Shown here: positions 34,588 through 43,498 of the stretch, one piece after another
Layout of the letters: each line of letters starts with the position of its first letter
Position numbering within the stretch: the first letter of the stretch is position 1
Source of the DNA: Sphaerobacteraceae bacterium
GTDB taxonomy: Bacteria; Chloroflexota; Chloroflexia; Thermomicrobiales; Thermomicrobiaceae
Length of the DNA: 62,290 bases
Reading direction: 5' to 3'
Assembly: GCA_007695115.1 (NCBI GenBank)
Contig: REEK01000119.1
Coordinates: 1-62,290, forward strand
The notes under the pieces: model-generated
Told to the model about the DNA's origin: nothing
What the model saw: the letters and a program-made list of their open reading frames with translations, nothing else
Databases searched by the model: none
Position numbers and translations under genes: made by a program

Positions 34588-35919
34588 ATGGCACGTGCTC
34601 CCCAGGTCCTGAAGGGTATGCGGGATTTTCTCCCCGAACAGATGCTCCTGCGCCAGCATGTGCTCAGCACGTTCCGCGGAGTGTTCGAGCGGTATGGGTT
34701 CGAGCCGATCGAGACCCCGGTTATCGAGTATCTGGAAACCCTGACCGGAAAGTACGGCGAGGACGAGAAACTGATCTACTCGTTCCAGGATCGTGGTGAG
34801 CGGAATGTTGGACTCCGCTACGATCTGACCGTCCCGCTGGCACGATTCGTGGCCAATCATCGCAATGACCTCACTTTCCCATTCAAGCGCTATCACATCG
34901 CTCCGGTATTCCGGGCCGATCGCCCGCAGCGGGGTCGTTATCGGGAGTTCTGGCAATGCGATGCGGACATTGTCGGTACGAAATCGATGATGGCCGACGC
35001 AGAGGTGGTCAGCGTCTGGATTGACGCGCTGTCAGCCATCAACATGCCCGGCTTTGTGGTGCACATCAACCATCGAAAATTGCTGATGAGCCTGGCCGAG
35101 GTCGCCGGTGTGCCGGACGATCAGACGCCGACGATCCACCGGGCGATCGATAAACTCGCCAAGATCGGTGAAGACGGCGTTCTGAAGGAGATGCAGTCGA
35201 ACGGCATCCCGGAAGATGCAGCCCGTCGGGTCCTCGATCTGGTGAGCATAACCGGTGAACCTGGCGAGGTCTTCGATGAGCTGGCCCGACGCCTGGCTGG
35301 TAACTCGATGGCCGAAGAGGGGATCTCGGAGATGCGATCGCTCTTCGATTTCCTGGATAAGATGGGTGCTGATTCGTCGCACTACACGCTGGATCTGACG
35401 CTGGCTCGGGGCCTCGATTACTACACCGGTCCGGTGTTCGAGGCGATGTCCGTTGATGCGAACATCGGCTCACTGGGTGGGGCTGGCCGCTACGACGGAC
35501 TGGTTGGCATGTTCTCCGGAGAAGATCTGCCGGCTACTGGCTGCTCGCTCGGCCTGGAGCGGATCTTCGATGTTATTCAGGAGAAGAACCTGGTTGCCGC
35601 CCCATCGACGGTCAGCAAAGTGCTGGTGACGGTGTTCAACGGGGACACCATCGGCGAATCGCTGGCACTGGTCGGCGAACTTCGTCGCGCCGGCGTCGAA
35701 TCCGATATCTACTCGGGCGAAAAATTCGACCTCCGTCGCCAGCTTCAGTACGCCAATCGAAAGGGTATCCCACGCACGCTGATTCTCGGACCGGACGAGA
35801 TTCAGACCGGACAGGTGATCGTTCGGGAAATGTCGACCGGTGACCAGCAGTCAGTCGATCGAGCCAATGTGGCCGAGGCGATTCACTCGGCGCTGAGAGC
35901 AGACCGGGCTGCAGACTGA
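34588..35919 (+). CDS. hisS: Histidyl-tRNA synthetase
   Basis: A 443-residue class II synthetase. The start PQVLKGMRDFLPEQMLLRQ is typical. Motif 2 is FKRYHIAPVFRADRPQRGRY followed by REFWQCDADIVG. The histidine signature is ARGLDYYTGPVFE. Motif 3 contains CSLGLERIF, and the C-terminal anticodon domain ends the protein. The ATG at 34588 has GAGAGG 9 bases upstream; an in-frame GTG at 34561 is less likely. Its stop overlaps the ATG of the next gene by one base (TGATG). Confidence 0.96.
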   Translation: MARAPQVLKGMRDFLPEQMLLRQHVLSTFRGVFERYGFEPIETPVIEYLETLTGKYGEDEKLIYSFQDRGERNVGLRYDLTVPLARFVANHRNDLTFPFKRYHIAPVFRADRPQRGRYREFWQCDADIVGTKSMMADAEVVSVWIDALSAINMPGFVVHINHRKLLMSLAEVAGVPDDQTPTIHRAIDKLAKIGEDGVLKEMQSNGIPEDAARRVLDLVSITGEPGEVFDELARRLAGNSMAEEGISEMRSLFDFLDKMGADSSHYTLDLTLARGLDYYTGPVFEAMSVDANIGSLGGAGRYDGLVGMFSGEDLPATGCSLGLERIFDVIQEKNLVAAPSTVSKVLVTVFNGDTIGESLALVGELRRAGVESDIYSGEKFDLRRQLQYANRKGIPRTLILGPDEIQTGQVIVREMSTGDQQSVDRANVAEAIHSALRADRAAD

Positions 35920-36785
35920 TGCTCGGCAACAGCGGCGCTCCCAGGTGGTACGACTGCGACCTCGGGCGGTTCCGGGACTATCTCGAACTGCTCGATGAAG
36001 TCGGAGCCAGCGGGGCCGAGATCGTGTTGCATGATGGGGATGCCGACGAGTTCACCTCGCGTGTTCACGTACTGCGTCAGGACTGGACCCGGGTTATCAG
36101 GGGGTACCGGGATCGTGGCCTTACGCTGAGTGTTCACGGACCTCTGACGCCGGAGTTCTCTCCGACTGCGTGGCGAGATCAACCTCGCGAGACAATGCGC
36201 CGGTACGATCCCGTGCTCCGACAGGTGGCCGAGCTGGCCGACGATCAGAGCGGGGCGACGCTCGTGTTGCATGCCGTAACTGATACCGAATCGACCCTCG
36301 AGGAGAACGAGCTGTCCACCGCCAGATTCCTGGAGGCGATCGGTGATGAGGCTCGACGACACTCACCGGACGTGAAACTGGCGATCGAATTGCGCGCCTT
36401 TCGTCACGAGCGACCAACAGCCGCCGCAACCACACGTGAGTCGATCATGCGGGTGGTTCAGCGGGTCGATTCCGGACTGGTGGGTATTTGCTGGGATATT
36501 GCCCACGATCTCGAAAGCCATATCGCGCTGGGTCAGGAGTGGTCAGAACCGACCGATGCGTTCATGTCGCGGATCATCCACCTGCACGTCCACGATCTTG
36601 GGCCAGACGATGAGCCGCACTATCCCCCGCTGGTCGGTCGGGTGCCGCTTGCTCGTTCGATGGCTGAGCTGGAAGATATTCCGCGAATCATGGAAGTACG
36701 CTGGCGAATGGCGGCGCGGATCGGCGATCCGTGGGACGTCTTGCGCCGGAGTTATGGCGTGGTCTCAAGCATGAGTCGATCGTAG
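35919..36785 (+). CDS. Xylose-isomerase-like TIM-barrel protein
   Basis: 288 residues with the AP-endonuclease-2/sugar-phosphate-isomerase pattern: LTLSVHGPLTPEFSP (His), TLVLHAVTD (His), KLAIELRAFRHER (Glu), GICWDIAHD (Asp, His) and IIHLHVHDLG (His). These are spaced as metal ligands along a TIM barrel. Whether it isomerises sugars, cleaves DNA or does something else cannot be told. It starts within the hisS stop codon, and its 3' end overlaps the convergent glycosyltransferase gene by 34 bases. Confidence 0.82.
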   Translation: MLGNSGAPRWYDCDLGRFRDYLELLDEVGASGAEIVLHDGDADEFTSRVHVLRQDWTRVIRGYRDRGLTLSVHGPLTPEFSPTAWRDQPRETMRRYDPVLRQVAELADDQSGATLVLHAVTDTESTLEENELSTARFLEAIGDEARRHSPDVKLAIELRAFRHERPTAAATTRESIMRVVQRVDSGLVGICWDIAHDLESHIALGQEWSEPTDAFMSRIIHLHVHDLGPDDEPHYPPLVGRVPLARSMAELEDIPRIMEVRWRMAARIGDPWDVLRRSYGVVSSMSRS

Positions 36786-37963
36786 ACGTCGAGTAGCTCT
36801 TCGATCCGGGCGTCCCAGGAGAGATGATCGACCGCGCGCCGCCTCAGTTGGCAGCCAACCTCGCGAGCTGATTCCGGGTTTTTCAGGCACCACAGGAGAT
36901 GCTGCGTCAGCTGATCGACGTTGCCGTGTTCGGCGTAGATCCCCTCATCTCCGAGTATTTCCCGGTTGGCCGGTGCATCGAAGGCGACGACGGGGAGCCC
37001 CATCGACATGTAGTTGTAGAGTTTGCCGTTCCCCTCGGTCAGGGACATCTTCGGAGCAACCGCAACATCGGCCAGCGCCAGGTAGCGATGCGCTTCCCTG
37101 TAGGAGATTCGCCCCGGGAAGCTGGTGCTGCGGTCGATACCCATCCGGACAGCTTCGGCGTGGTAGTCCTCATTGCCGGGGAATCCCATGATGAGAAAGA
37201 ACGTCTCGGGACGCTGCTCGATGATCCGGCGGGCAGCTTCCATCAGCAGATCTGATCCCTGGTAGGGTGCAAGCAGCCCCAGATAGCCAACGACCTGCTG
37301 ATCCGGGCGAATTCCCAGTTCTTCACGCAGTGAGGCGCGTTCTTCAGGGGACATCACGGTCGGTGAGAAGCGGTTGGTATCGACAGCGTCGAACACCGTC
37401 ATGATCTTCTCATCCGGATATCCAGATGAGGCCAGTCTGCACCGGGCGTTGTCCGAACTGGTGATCACCAGATGGGGAAACCATTCGATCGTACGTTCGA
37501 GCCGTCGCATGGCCCACTCACGCTTACCGTCATGACGCATGAAGCCGTGATCGAGCATTTCCTCGGTGAGGCTGCCCTGATAGTCGAAGACCACCGGTCT
37601 GCGGGTCAGGAGACCGGCCATGCCCCCGATCAGGGCCCCTTCATGCAGATGAGCGTGAATGAGATCAGGCTTGAATCGTCGGATCGCGCGGAGGACTTCG
37701 AAGCTCAGCATCGCGTCGAGGTACAGCTTGTGCTTTGAAGAACCAACGACGACACGCTTGCGCCACGGGATGTCGATCGTCCGGTGCGTCGGAATACCTT
37801 CGACGTCGTTACCGTTGTGGTAGGTGCAAATAAGAACCTCGTGACCACGAGACTGTAGCGCGCGCGTCTCTTCGAGAATGCGAACGTGGCACCCGTAGTC
37901 GGCGAAGAACGACGTCGGGGCGACCATCAGGATTCTCAGTTTTCGGTCACGGGCCGGTGTCAA
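36752..37963 (-). CDS. GT4-family glycosyltransferase
   Basis: A 403-residue retaining glycosyltransferase with the GT-B fold. The N-terminal half begins RILMVAPTSFFADYGCHVRI, and the GT4 donor-site region has VVGYLGLLAPYQGSDLLMEA and ALADVAVAPKMSLTEGNGKL with the E-x7-E-like motif. The start is the TTG at 37963: GGAGG lies 6 bases upstream and a good promoter ends about 20 bases ahead (37984-38013). Reading the frame further upstream would include that promoter. The product could glycosylate lipids or surface polysaccharide. It is divergent from the PIG-L deacetylase gene. Confidence 0.88.
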   Translation of the reverse strand: MTPARDRKLRILMVAPTSFFADYGCHVRILEETRALQSRGHEVLICTYHNGNDVEGIPTHRTIDIPWRKRVVVGSSKHKLYLDAMLSFEVLRAIRRFKPDLIHAHLHEGALIGGMAGLLTRRPVVFDYQGSLTEEMLDHGFMRHDGKREWAMRRLERTIEWFPHLVITSSDNARCRLASSGYPDEKIMTVFDAVDTNRFSPTVMSPEERASLREELGIRPDQQVVGYLGLLAPYQGSDLLMEAARRIIEQRPETFFLIMGFPGNEDYHAEAVRMGIDRSTSFPGRISYREAHRYLALADVAVAPKMSLTEGNGKLYNYMSMGLPVVAFDAPANREILGDEGIYAEHGNVDQLTQHLLWCLKNPESAREVGCQLRRRAVDHLSWDARIEELLDVYDRLMLETTP

Positions 37964-37983
37964 CAGATTCCTCCGAACGGGAT

Positions 37984-38013
37984 ATTGTACGCTGATATCA
38001 GGGGGTTCTCCAA
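37984..38013 (-). promoter_or_regulatory. Promoter of the glycosyltransferase gene
   Basis: Read leftward: -35 TTGGAG (38008-38013), an 18-base spacer and -10 TACAAT (37984-37989). Its position just before the GGAGG-TTG start indicates a very short leader and excludes longer N-terminal extensions. Confidence 0.7.
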
Positions 38014-38111
38014 CATGCCGGGATTTCCGCCGCATATTTGACGGAGATCGTTCATTGGGGGATAGTCAGCGATGATGCTGACTGCTAGAGAAAACATGTG
38101 AGGCAAGGGGA

Positions 38112-38825
38112 ATGAGTCAGGAAGTCGAACACAGCGAGTCATTCGAACGATACATGGTGGTGGTTGCTCATCCGGACGACATGGAGTTTTCCGCTGGCGG
38201 CACCGTTGCCAAGATGGCTGCCGAGGGCAAGCACGTCACGCTGGTGCAGGTGACTTCGGGTAATAAGGGAACCGATCGACGCGACATAACGTCAGATGAG
38301 CTTGCCGCAATGCGGGAGGCGGAACTGACGGAGTCGTGCAATCGTCTCGGCGTTGCCCATATCGAGTTCTTCCGGATCGGCGATGGCGAGGTCATGCCTG
38401 ATCTGGTGCTGAAGGAGCGCATCGTTCGCCAATTGAGGATCCACCGTCCAGACGTAGTGATTACCCACGATCCGTTTCGCCCGTACTCGCTTCATTCCGA
38501 CCATCGCGGAGTGGGTCAGTCGACCGTAGATGCGGTCTATCCGACAGCCCGCGATCCCCTGCATTATCACCATCATCTGACCGAAGAGGGCCTGGAGCCG
38601 CACAAGACGGCGGAGCTCTGGCTGTCCAACCCCGAGGCCCCTGATCTCTATATCGATACTACTGATTACGTGGATACCAAGATCCACGCGCTGAAGGCTC
38701 ACAAGAGCCAGGTGGGAGATGGTGAACACCTGGAAGAGCGTATGAAGCAGCGAGCTGAAGAGATCGGTGCGGCGGCCGGAATGAAATATGCCGAGGCATT
38801 CAAGGTAATCAAGATGCGGCGCTAA
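38112..38825 (+). CDS. PIG-L family deacetylase
   Basis: 237 residues with the LmbE/PIG-L zinc deacetylase signature VVVAHPDDMEFSAGGTVAKM (His, Asp-Asp) and the late HSDHRGVG segment (His). The family removes acetyl groups from N-acetylglucosamine-type substrates in lipid anchors, mycothiol/bacillithiol or secondary metabolites. The ATG follows GAGG/AAGGGG. It is divergent from a GT4 glycosyltransferase; GT4 plus PIG-L is the enzyme pair used to make GlcN-linked thiols and lipids, but the two here are not in one operon, so that reading is speculative. Confidence 0.9.
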   Translation: MSQEVEHSESFERYMVVVAHPDDMEFSAGGTVAKMAAEGKHVTLVQVTSGNKGTDRRDITSDELAAMREAELTESCNRLGVAHIEFFRIGDGEVMPDLVLKERIVRQLRIHRPDVVITHDPFRPYSLHSDHRGVGQSTVDAVYPTARDPLHYHHHLTEEGLEPHKTAELWLSNPEAPDLYIDTTDYVDTKIHALKAHKSQVGDGEHLEERMKQRAEEIGAAAGMKYAEAFKVIKMRR

Positions 38826-38867
38826 CGTCTCACAATCCGATGGCCGGTGTGTTAATTAACCAAACAG

Positions 38868-38896
38868 TTGATAATGTCCGACCGGTCTAGTATCGT
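38868..38896 (+). promoter_or_regulatory. Possible promoter of moaA, next to a GTTAATTAAC palindrome
   Basis: -35 TTGATA (38868-38873), a 17-base spacer and -10 TATCGT (38891-38896). A 10-bp perfect palindrome GTTAATTAAC (38851-38860) sits just upstream and could bind a regulator. The 162-base gap shows no molybdenum-cofactor riboswitch by eye. Confidence 0.4.
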
Positions 38897-38987
38897 AGCA
38901 TTCAGGAACAATGAATTCAGCTACCTTATCAGCGGCAATTTGTGGTTCCGGGACGCCCGGCACCGCGAGTCGCAGAAGGGTCAACCA

Positions 38988-40040
38988 TTGGTCGCTCAAC
39001 CGATAGTCGTACCGACGTTTCAGGATGGACGAGCAGTTCCGAGGGCAGGTGAACGACTGACGCGTGACGCGTATGGCCGCCCGATGACGTATCTGCGCAT
39101 TTCGCTTACAGATCGCTGCAACCTTCGCTGCGTGTACTGCATGCCGGCGATGGGTGCGAAGTTCGCTCCGAAAGAAGAACTCCTCTCCGATGAGGAGATC
39201 ATGGCCGTGGTCAAGGCTGCTGAGAAGATCGGATTCAACAAGATCCGGTTGACCGGCGGCGAACCGACGATTCGTCCGCATGTCGTTGATCTAGTGCGGG
39301 AGATCGCCTCTCTGCCGGGTATTGACGACATTACGATGACTACCAACGGCCTGCTGTTGAAGCGACTGGCTCAGCCGCTGAAAGATGCCGGCCTGACCCG
39401 GGTTAACGTGAGCATCGACACGCTCGATGCTGCGAAATTCACCCAGATCACCCGTGGTGGCAAGATCCAGAAGGTCTGGGAAGGCATCGAAGCCGCCGCC
39501 GAAGCTGGCTTGTCACCGATCAAGCTCAACGCTGTTGTGGTGCGTGGTCAGAACGATCTCGAAGTCGGCGATCTGGCCGGACTTTCGATGGACAATCCGT
39601 GGCAGATGCGCTTCATCGAGGTCATGCCGCTGGATGGTGTCGACGATGTTCATGATGACGGACTGGTAACCACCGCCGAGACGATCGATCTGATCGAAGA
39701 TCAGTTCGACGCCAAGTTGGAGCCGCTGGAAGCACCGGCGGGCGATCCAGCCCGTATCTATCGTCTCCCGGGTGCCCAGGGGACTGTCGGCTTCATCAGT
39801 CCGGTCAGTGAGCCCTTCTGCGCCTTCTGCAACCGGATTCGGCTGACATCGGACGGCAAGCTGCGGCTCTGTCTGCTGCGGAATGACGAGGTCGACGTCC
39901 GCGACATCCTGCGGGGTGGCGGCAACGAAGATGATCTCATCGAGCAGATCCGCTATGGCGTATGGCGGAAGCCATGGGGCCATGGCCTTCTCGAAGGTGA
40001 CCGCAACATGGGCCGCGGTATGAGCCAGATCGGCGGTTAG
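38988..40040 (+). CDS. moaA: GTP 3',8-cyclase MoaA
   Basis: A radical-SAM enzyme that starts molybdenum-cofactor synthesis by converting GTP to the cyclic precursor. The N-terminal cluster motif is TDRCNLRCVYCMP (CxxxCxxC). The C-terminal cluster cysteines are in CAFCNRIRLTSDGKLRLCL. The protein ends in GG, the catalytic tail that inserts into the active site. The TTG at 38988 (AGAAGGG 7 bases upstream) is preferred, giving 350 residues. Earlier in-frame starts (TTG 38868, ATG 38874) lie on or inside a possible promoter and would add residues of unusual composition. It converges on the DinB-like gene. Confidence 0.93.
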   Translation: MVAQPIVVPTFQDGRAVPRAGERLTRDAYGRPMTYLRISLTDRCNLRCVYCMPAMGAKFAPKEELLSDEEIMAVVKAAEKIGFNKIRLTGGEPTIRPHVVDLVREIASLPGIDDITMTTNGLLLKRLAQPLKDAGLTRVNVSIDTLDAAKFTQITRGGKIQKVWEGIEAAAEAGLSPIKLNAVVVRGQNDLEVGDLAGLSMDNPWQMRFIEVMPLDGVDDVHDDGLVTTAETIDLIEDQFDAKLEPLEAPAGDPARIYRLPGAQGTVGFISPVSEPFCAFCNRIRLTSDGKLRLCLLRNDEVDVRDILRGGGNEDDLIEQIRYGVWRKPWGHGLLEGDRNMGRGMSQIGG

Positions 40041-40057
40041 CCGACTGGATGAGTGCA

Positions 40058-40099
40058 GAGAATGAACTCGGGAGGGCATCTCGCCCTCCCGCGATTCTC
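40058..40099. terminator. Bidirectional terminator between moaA and the DinB-like gene
   Basis: CGGGAGGGC (40069-40077) pairs with GCCCTCCCG (40083-40091), and an outer GAGAAT (40058-40063) pairs with ATTCTC (40094-40099). The palindrome is long, with no clear T-run, and ends at the stop codon of the leftward gene. Confidence 0.65.
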
Positions 40100-40584
40100 T
40101 ATTCGTCAGGGTCGATACCCAGCGCCTCTTCGACCTCGCTGGCGTGCTGGATCGAGTGCATTCCGCCGCTGCCCAGCAGTACGTTCCCAAGATTCGTTTC
40201 CCGGTTTGGCAGGATCACGGGAAAACTCAACTGATCGTCTCGAAGCTTCCGTGCGCGCTCGATCAAGTGATCGTGCACCTGCTGGAACTCCTCCAACAGT
40301 TCTTCTCGGGTGCGCCCCGCGCGTTCTTCGACCAGTTTCTGGTTCCAGTCGTCAATCGAGAACCCGCCCGGCGGCGTACCGTTTCCGTCCACCGCGATCG
40401 ATACCAGCATGTCGTAGGTCGGTTGCCGGTTTGCCAGATGCGCGAGAATCTGCCGTGCGTTCCAGCCGTCCGAACCTTCATGAATCTTCGACTGGAGCTG
40501 ATCCTCTGACAGCTTCGAGAACGTTGCTGTTACCCGGTTTCTGCCCGCCTGAATCGCATCGATGATCTCAGCGCGTGTTGCCAC
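40099..40584 (-). CDS. DinB superfamily protein
   Basis: A 161-residue four-helix-bundle protein of the DinB/YfiT kind. Metal-ligand histidines are visible in ARQILAHLANR and MHSIQHASEVEEAL. Many members are thiol-dependent metalloenzymes (mycothiol or bacillithiol transferases, maleylpyruvate isomerase), while others are uncharacterised. The start is GTG at 40584, with GGAAGG 4 bases before. It is followed on the left by a convergent moaA, and the serpin gene lies upstream on the same strand. A 7-bp inverted repeat TGTCCGT/ACGGACA (40600-40629) lies between it and that gene. Confidence 0.82.
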   Translation of the reverse strand: MATRAEIIDAIQAGRNRVTATFSKLSEDQLQSKIHEGSDGWNARQILAHLANRQPTYDMLVSIAVDGNGTPPGGFSIDDWNQKLVEERAGRTREELLEEFQQVHDHLIERARKLRDDQLSFPVILPNRETNLGNVLLGSGGMHSIQHASEVEEALGIDPDE

Positions 40585-40653
40585 GATTCCTTCCTTTCAT
40601 GTCCGTGCAGATGGTACGTCATACGGACACTTCCATGCCGTTTCAGGTGAGAT

Positions 40654-41985
40654 CTACTCGGACGGATCGGTCACCTGTCCCAGAAACAGAATTGTGTCAG
40701 TCTCCGTGTCGCTGATCACGGTCACGAATGAGCGGTCAAGGCTAAAGGACGGTGGCTCTGATACCGGCATGTCGCCGGCGGTCACCGCAGCGGCCTCGGT
40801 TCCTTCCTCGTCAACTCGCAGGTAGGTCTTCTGGATCACGTCTCCCATCCAGGTTGCGTCCTGCGACATGCGAGTGAAGTCGGCACTCTCATCGAATGCG
40901 ACGCCCATCCCGAGTTCACTTAACAGCTCGGGGAGTTGTTGTCCGGTATCGTATTCTAGTTCGAACGTCGGAATCGATACCTCAACCGGGCGTTCCTGAA
41001 GATTCTGGGCGGCTTCCTGCCAGTCATCCCGCTCGAGCGACTGGCTGAACCCGGCGATGTCCCCGGCGCTGCCGGGAAGGATGAAATCCATCGCGAATCG
41101 TTCCGATTCGCCATATGGCAATCTCAGCATCGTGAAGTCGTCATGATCAGCAAAGCTGAAGTTTGCGAAGTCTTTCATCTTCGGGACAGTGACAGACTCC
41201 CCATCCTCCCGGTGGAAGGCTCCGTCTACAGTGTCATCCGGATCGAAGGGGTCGGTCCAGTTGCCGAGGAAGTACGTGGCGTTGGCGACGACCATCAGCG
41301 TCATTGGGTTGGGGAGCTCCAGATCGTCAGCAACTCCATCGATGCGTTCCTGCGTCTGCTCGGAAACCCACCGGTCGATTTCATCTGCCGTCTCCTGAGA
41401 TCCAAGGTCCCGGGTTTCGATCGCTGCGCGGAAGCGCTCGACCATCGCGTCACGATACTCGTTCTCGAACTGCATCTGTTCATTCGCCCAGAGCGCGTTG
41501 GCGATCGAGAGCTCGACGTCGGGATCGGCATCGATCATGTGGGCCGCGAGTGCCTGAAACGACGCTATCAGGTGGTCATCGTAGGGATCCTCGAGGTGGA
41601 GAACATCAGCGATTGCCTCGCGGGTTTCGCCATCCGCGCCTTCGAGAAACATCATCAGGAACATCGCGGCGCTGAATGGACTGGAAATGACGTTCCCGGA
41701 GGGTTCGTTCGCGACGAGGCCGTGGAAGAAGTCGATGCCGAAGTCTGACACGGAATTTGCCGCGACGCCGGGATCAACATCTTCCCCGGGAGCCTGTATT
41801 TCCGTGCCATCCTGATCGTCGACTCGTGGTTCCTGAGCGTCATCTTCCGGAGCTGGGGTGGAGTCGTCAGTCTGTTCGGTGCCAGCATCGTCGGGTCCGT
41901 CGTCCCTGGCCTGATCATCATGCTCCGACTGCAGGCATCCGGCCAGGAGAAGCAACCCGGCAGCGAGTATTAGCGCTTTCCTCAT
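40654..41985 (-). CDS. Lipoprotein serpin (copy 1)
   Basis: A 443-residue serine-protease inhibitor with a lipoprotein signal (MRKALILAAGLLLLAGC), then an Asp/Glu/Pro-rich spacer (about 20-70) and a full serpin domain (NVISSPFSAAMFLMMFLEGA, NALWANEQMQFENEY, ANATYFLGNWTDPFD, VSIPTFELEYDTGQQ, LDRSFVTVISDT). The reactive-loop hinge is EEGTEAAAVT, followed by AGDMPVSEPPSF. By alignment to the S-x-PP of alpha-1-antitrypsin, the scissile bond would be near Val-Ser. The intact Ala-rich hinge predicts a true inhibitor. The ATG at 41985 follows GAGGG. It lies 30 bases after copy 2 on the same strand. Confidence 0.93.
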   Translation of the reverse strand: MRKALILAAGLLLLAGCLQSEHDDQARDDGPDDAGTEQTDDSTPAPEDDAQEPRVDDQDGTEIQAPGEDVDPGVAANSVSDFGIDFFHGLVANEPSGNVISSPFSAAMFLMMFLEGADGETREAIADVLHLEDPYDDHLIASFQALAAHMIDADPDVELSIANALWANEQMQFENEYRDAMVERFRAAIETRDLGSQETADEIDRWVSEQTQERIDGVADDLELPNPMTLMVVANATYFLGNWTDPFDPDDTVDGAFHREDGESVTVPKMKDFANFSFADHDDFTMLRLPYGESERFAMDFILPGSAGDIAGFSQSLERDDWQEAAQNLQERPVEVSIPTFELEYDTGQQLPELLSELGMGVAFDESADFTRMSQDATWMGDVIQKTYLRVDEEGTEAAAVTAGDMPVSEPPSFSLDRSFVTVISDTETDTILFLGQVTDPSE

Positions 41986-42015
41986 GGTTTCCCTCGATTC
42001 AGATGCACGCGGCAA

Positions 42016-43380
42016 CTACTCGGACGGATCGGTTACCTGACCCAGAAACAGCACCGTGCCGGATTCGGTGTCAGTGATCATGATCATGAATGGCCGATCG
42101 GCGCGGAACTGTGGCGGGGCCGATTCAACCATCGCGCCACCGGTGACTGCGGCTGCCTCGGTGCCTTCCTCGTCGACACGAATGTAGGTCTTCTGCACCA
42201 CGGTGCTGAGGAACGGCGCCAATTCCGAAATCGGGGTGAAGTCGGCTTCGCCGGTGTAGGCGATACCCATGCCCAGATCCTCGAGTACTTCGTTGAGGGC
42301 TCCCCCGGTGTCGTACTCCAGCTCGAACGACGGCATCGCCACGTTGACGCGGTCTTCGTTCAGATCCGCCTCAGCCTGCTGCCACTCCTCCAGATCGAAC
42401 CCCTCACGGAGCTGATGAATGTCGCTCTCCTCATCAGGCAGAATGACGTCCATTGCGAAACGTTCGTCATCTCCATACGGCAGTCTGACCATCTGATAGC
42501 CATCCATCTGGGCGTGCAGGTGAGTGTCGTCCTTCGTCATCATCGAAACGGTCACCTCATCACCTGACACGGTGGTGAAGATAGCTTCCTCGTCGGTCAT
42601 ATCCGGATCGAACGGTTCGGTCCAGTCAGCCAGGAAGTAGACGGCGTTGAGCAGGATCAGCACCATGTTGGGATCCGGTACCCCGAGTGCTTCGGCCATC
42701 TCCTCGATGCGATCGTTGGTGTTGTCGGCCACCCACTCATCGATCTGGTCGACCGCATCTTCGCTACCGAGGTCGATCTCTTCAACCAAGGCGCCCAGGT
42801 AGTCCTCCATCTCCGAGAGATATTCCGGCTCGAGAGGCGTGCCCTGATTGGCCCATAGCGAGTTAGCGATCGCCAGTTCGACATCTTCATCTGCTTCAGT
42901 CAATTCAGTGATCAGCGCCTGATGCTGTCTCAGAATCTCCGGATCGTCAGGATCTTCAATGTGGAGCACCTCACCGATCGCGTCGCGGGTGTCTCCGTCG
43001 GCGCCAGCCAGGAGCATCGTCAACAAGATGGCAGCACTGTACGGGCTGGTGATGACGTTCTCGTCCGGATCAGCATCTGCGAGGCCGGTGAACATGTCGA
43101 AGCCGAACATCGAAGTCGAACTCACTGCCTGACTGTAGTCGACATCTTCGACCGGCTCCGGCTGATCGTCCGTTGCATCGTCATCTGTCGCCTCATCGTC
43201 TGGGGCTGGTGTCGGATCAACGGCCGGCTCATCATCATCAGCCGCAGCGTCGTAATCGACCTGTTCCTGATCGTCGGTTGCTGGTTCTGCGGTTGGCTGG
43301 GCGTCGTCGGCCTCGCGATCGACACATCCAGCGACTGCGAGCATGATCGCCAGCGTCAGCAGCATGAGAACACGTTTCAT
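42016..43380 (-). CDS. Lipoprotein serpin (copy 2)
   Basis: A 454-residue paralogue of the downstream serpin, with its own lipoprotein signal (MKRVLMLLTLAIMLAVAGC) and an acidic/Pro spacer, then the serpin fold (NVITSPYSAAILLTMLLAGA, NSLWANQGTPLEPEY, LNAVYFLADWTEPFD, VAMPSFELEYDTGGA). The hinge is EEGTEAAAVT, but the bait is GGAMVESAPPQF, with Glu-Ser at the position where copy 1 has Val-Ser, so it should trap different proteases. The ATG at 43380 follows GGAG. It is the first gene of the pair and is divergent from the M24 peptidase gene. Confidence 0.93.
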   Translation of the reverse strand: MKRVLMLLTLAIMLAVAGCVDREADDAQPTAEPATDDQEQVDYDAAADDDEPAVDPTPAPDDEATDDDATDDQPEPVEDVDYSQAVSSTSMFGFDMFTGLADADPDENVITSPYSAAILLTMLLAGADGDTRDAIGEVLHIEDPDDPEILRQHQALITELTEADEDVELAIANSLWANQGTPLEPEYLSEMEDYLGALVEEIDLGSEDAVDQIDEWVADNTNDRIEEMAEALGVPDPNMVLILLNAVYFLADWTEPFDPDMTDEEAIFTTVSGDEVTVSMMTKDDTHLHAQMDGYQMVRLPYGDDERFAMDVILPDEESDIHQLREGFDLEEWQQAEADLNEDRVNVAMPSFELEYDTGGALNEVLEDLGMGIAYTGEADFTPISELAPFLSTVVQKTYIRVDEEGTEAAAVTGGAMVESAPPQFRADRPFMIMITDTESGTVLFLGQVTDPSE

Positions 43381-43434
43381 TTGACTCCTCGATTCCTTCC
43401 GATAGGTCGCGTCGGTCCTGTACACTCGACGACA

Positions 43435-43448
43435 TTCATATCCATGAA
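43435..43448. promoter_or_regulatory. Inverted repeat in the serpin/peptidase divergent promoter region
   Basis: TTCAT-ATCC-ATGAA sits near the middle of the 118-base gap between the divergent serpin and M24 genes. It could be an operator shared by both directions. No strong -35/-10 pair was found in the gap. Confidence 0.35.
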
Positions 43449-43498
43449 GTTCCCGCACTGTATCAGCCGATCAGTCAACAGACATGAGGAGACATACC

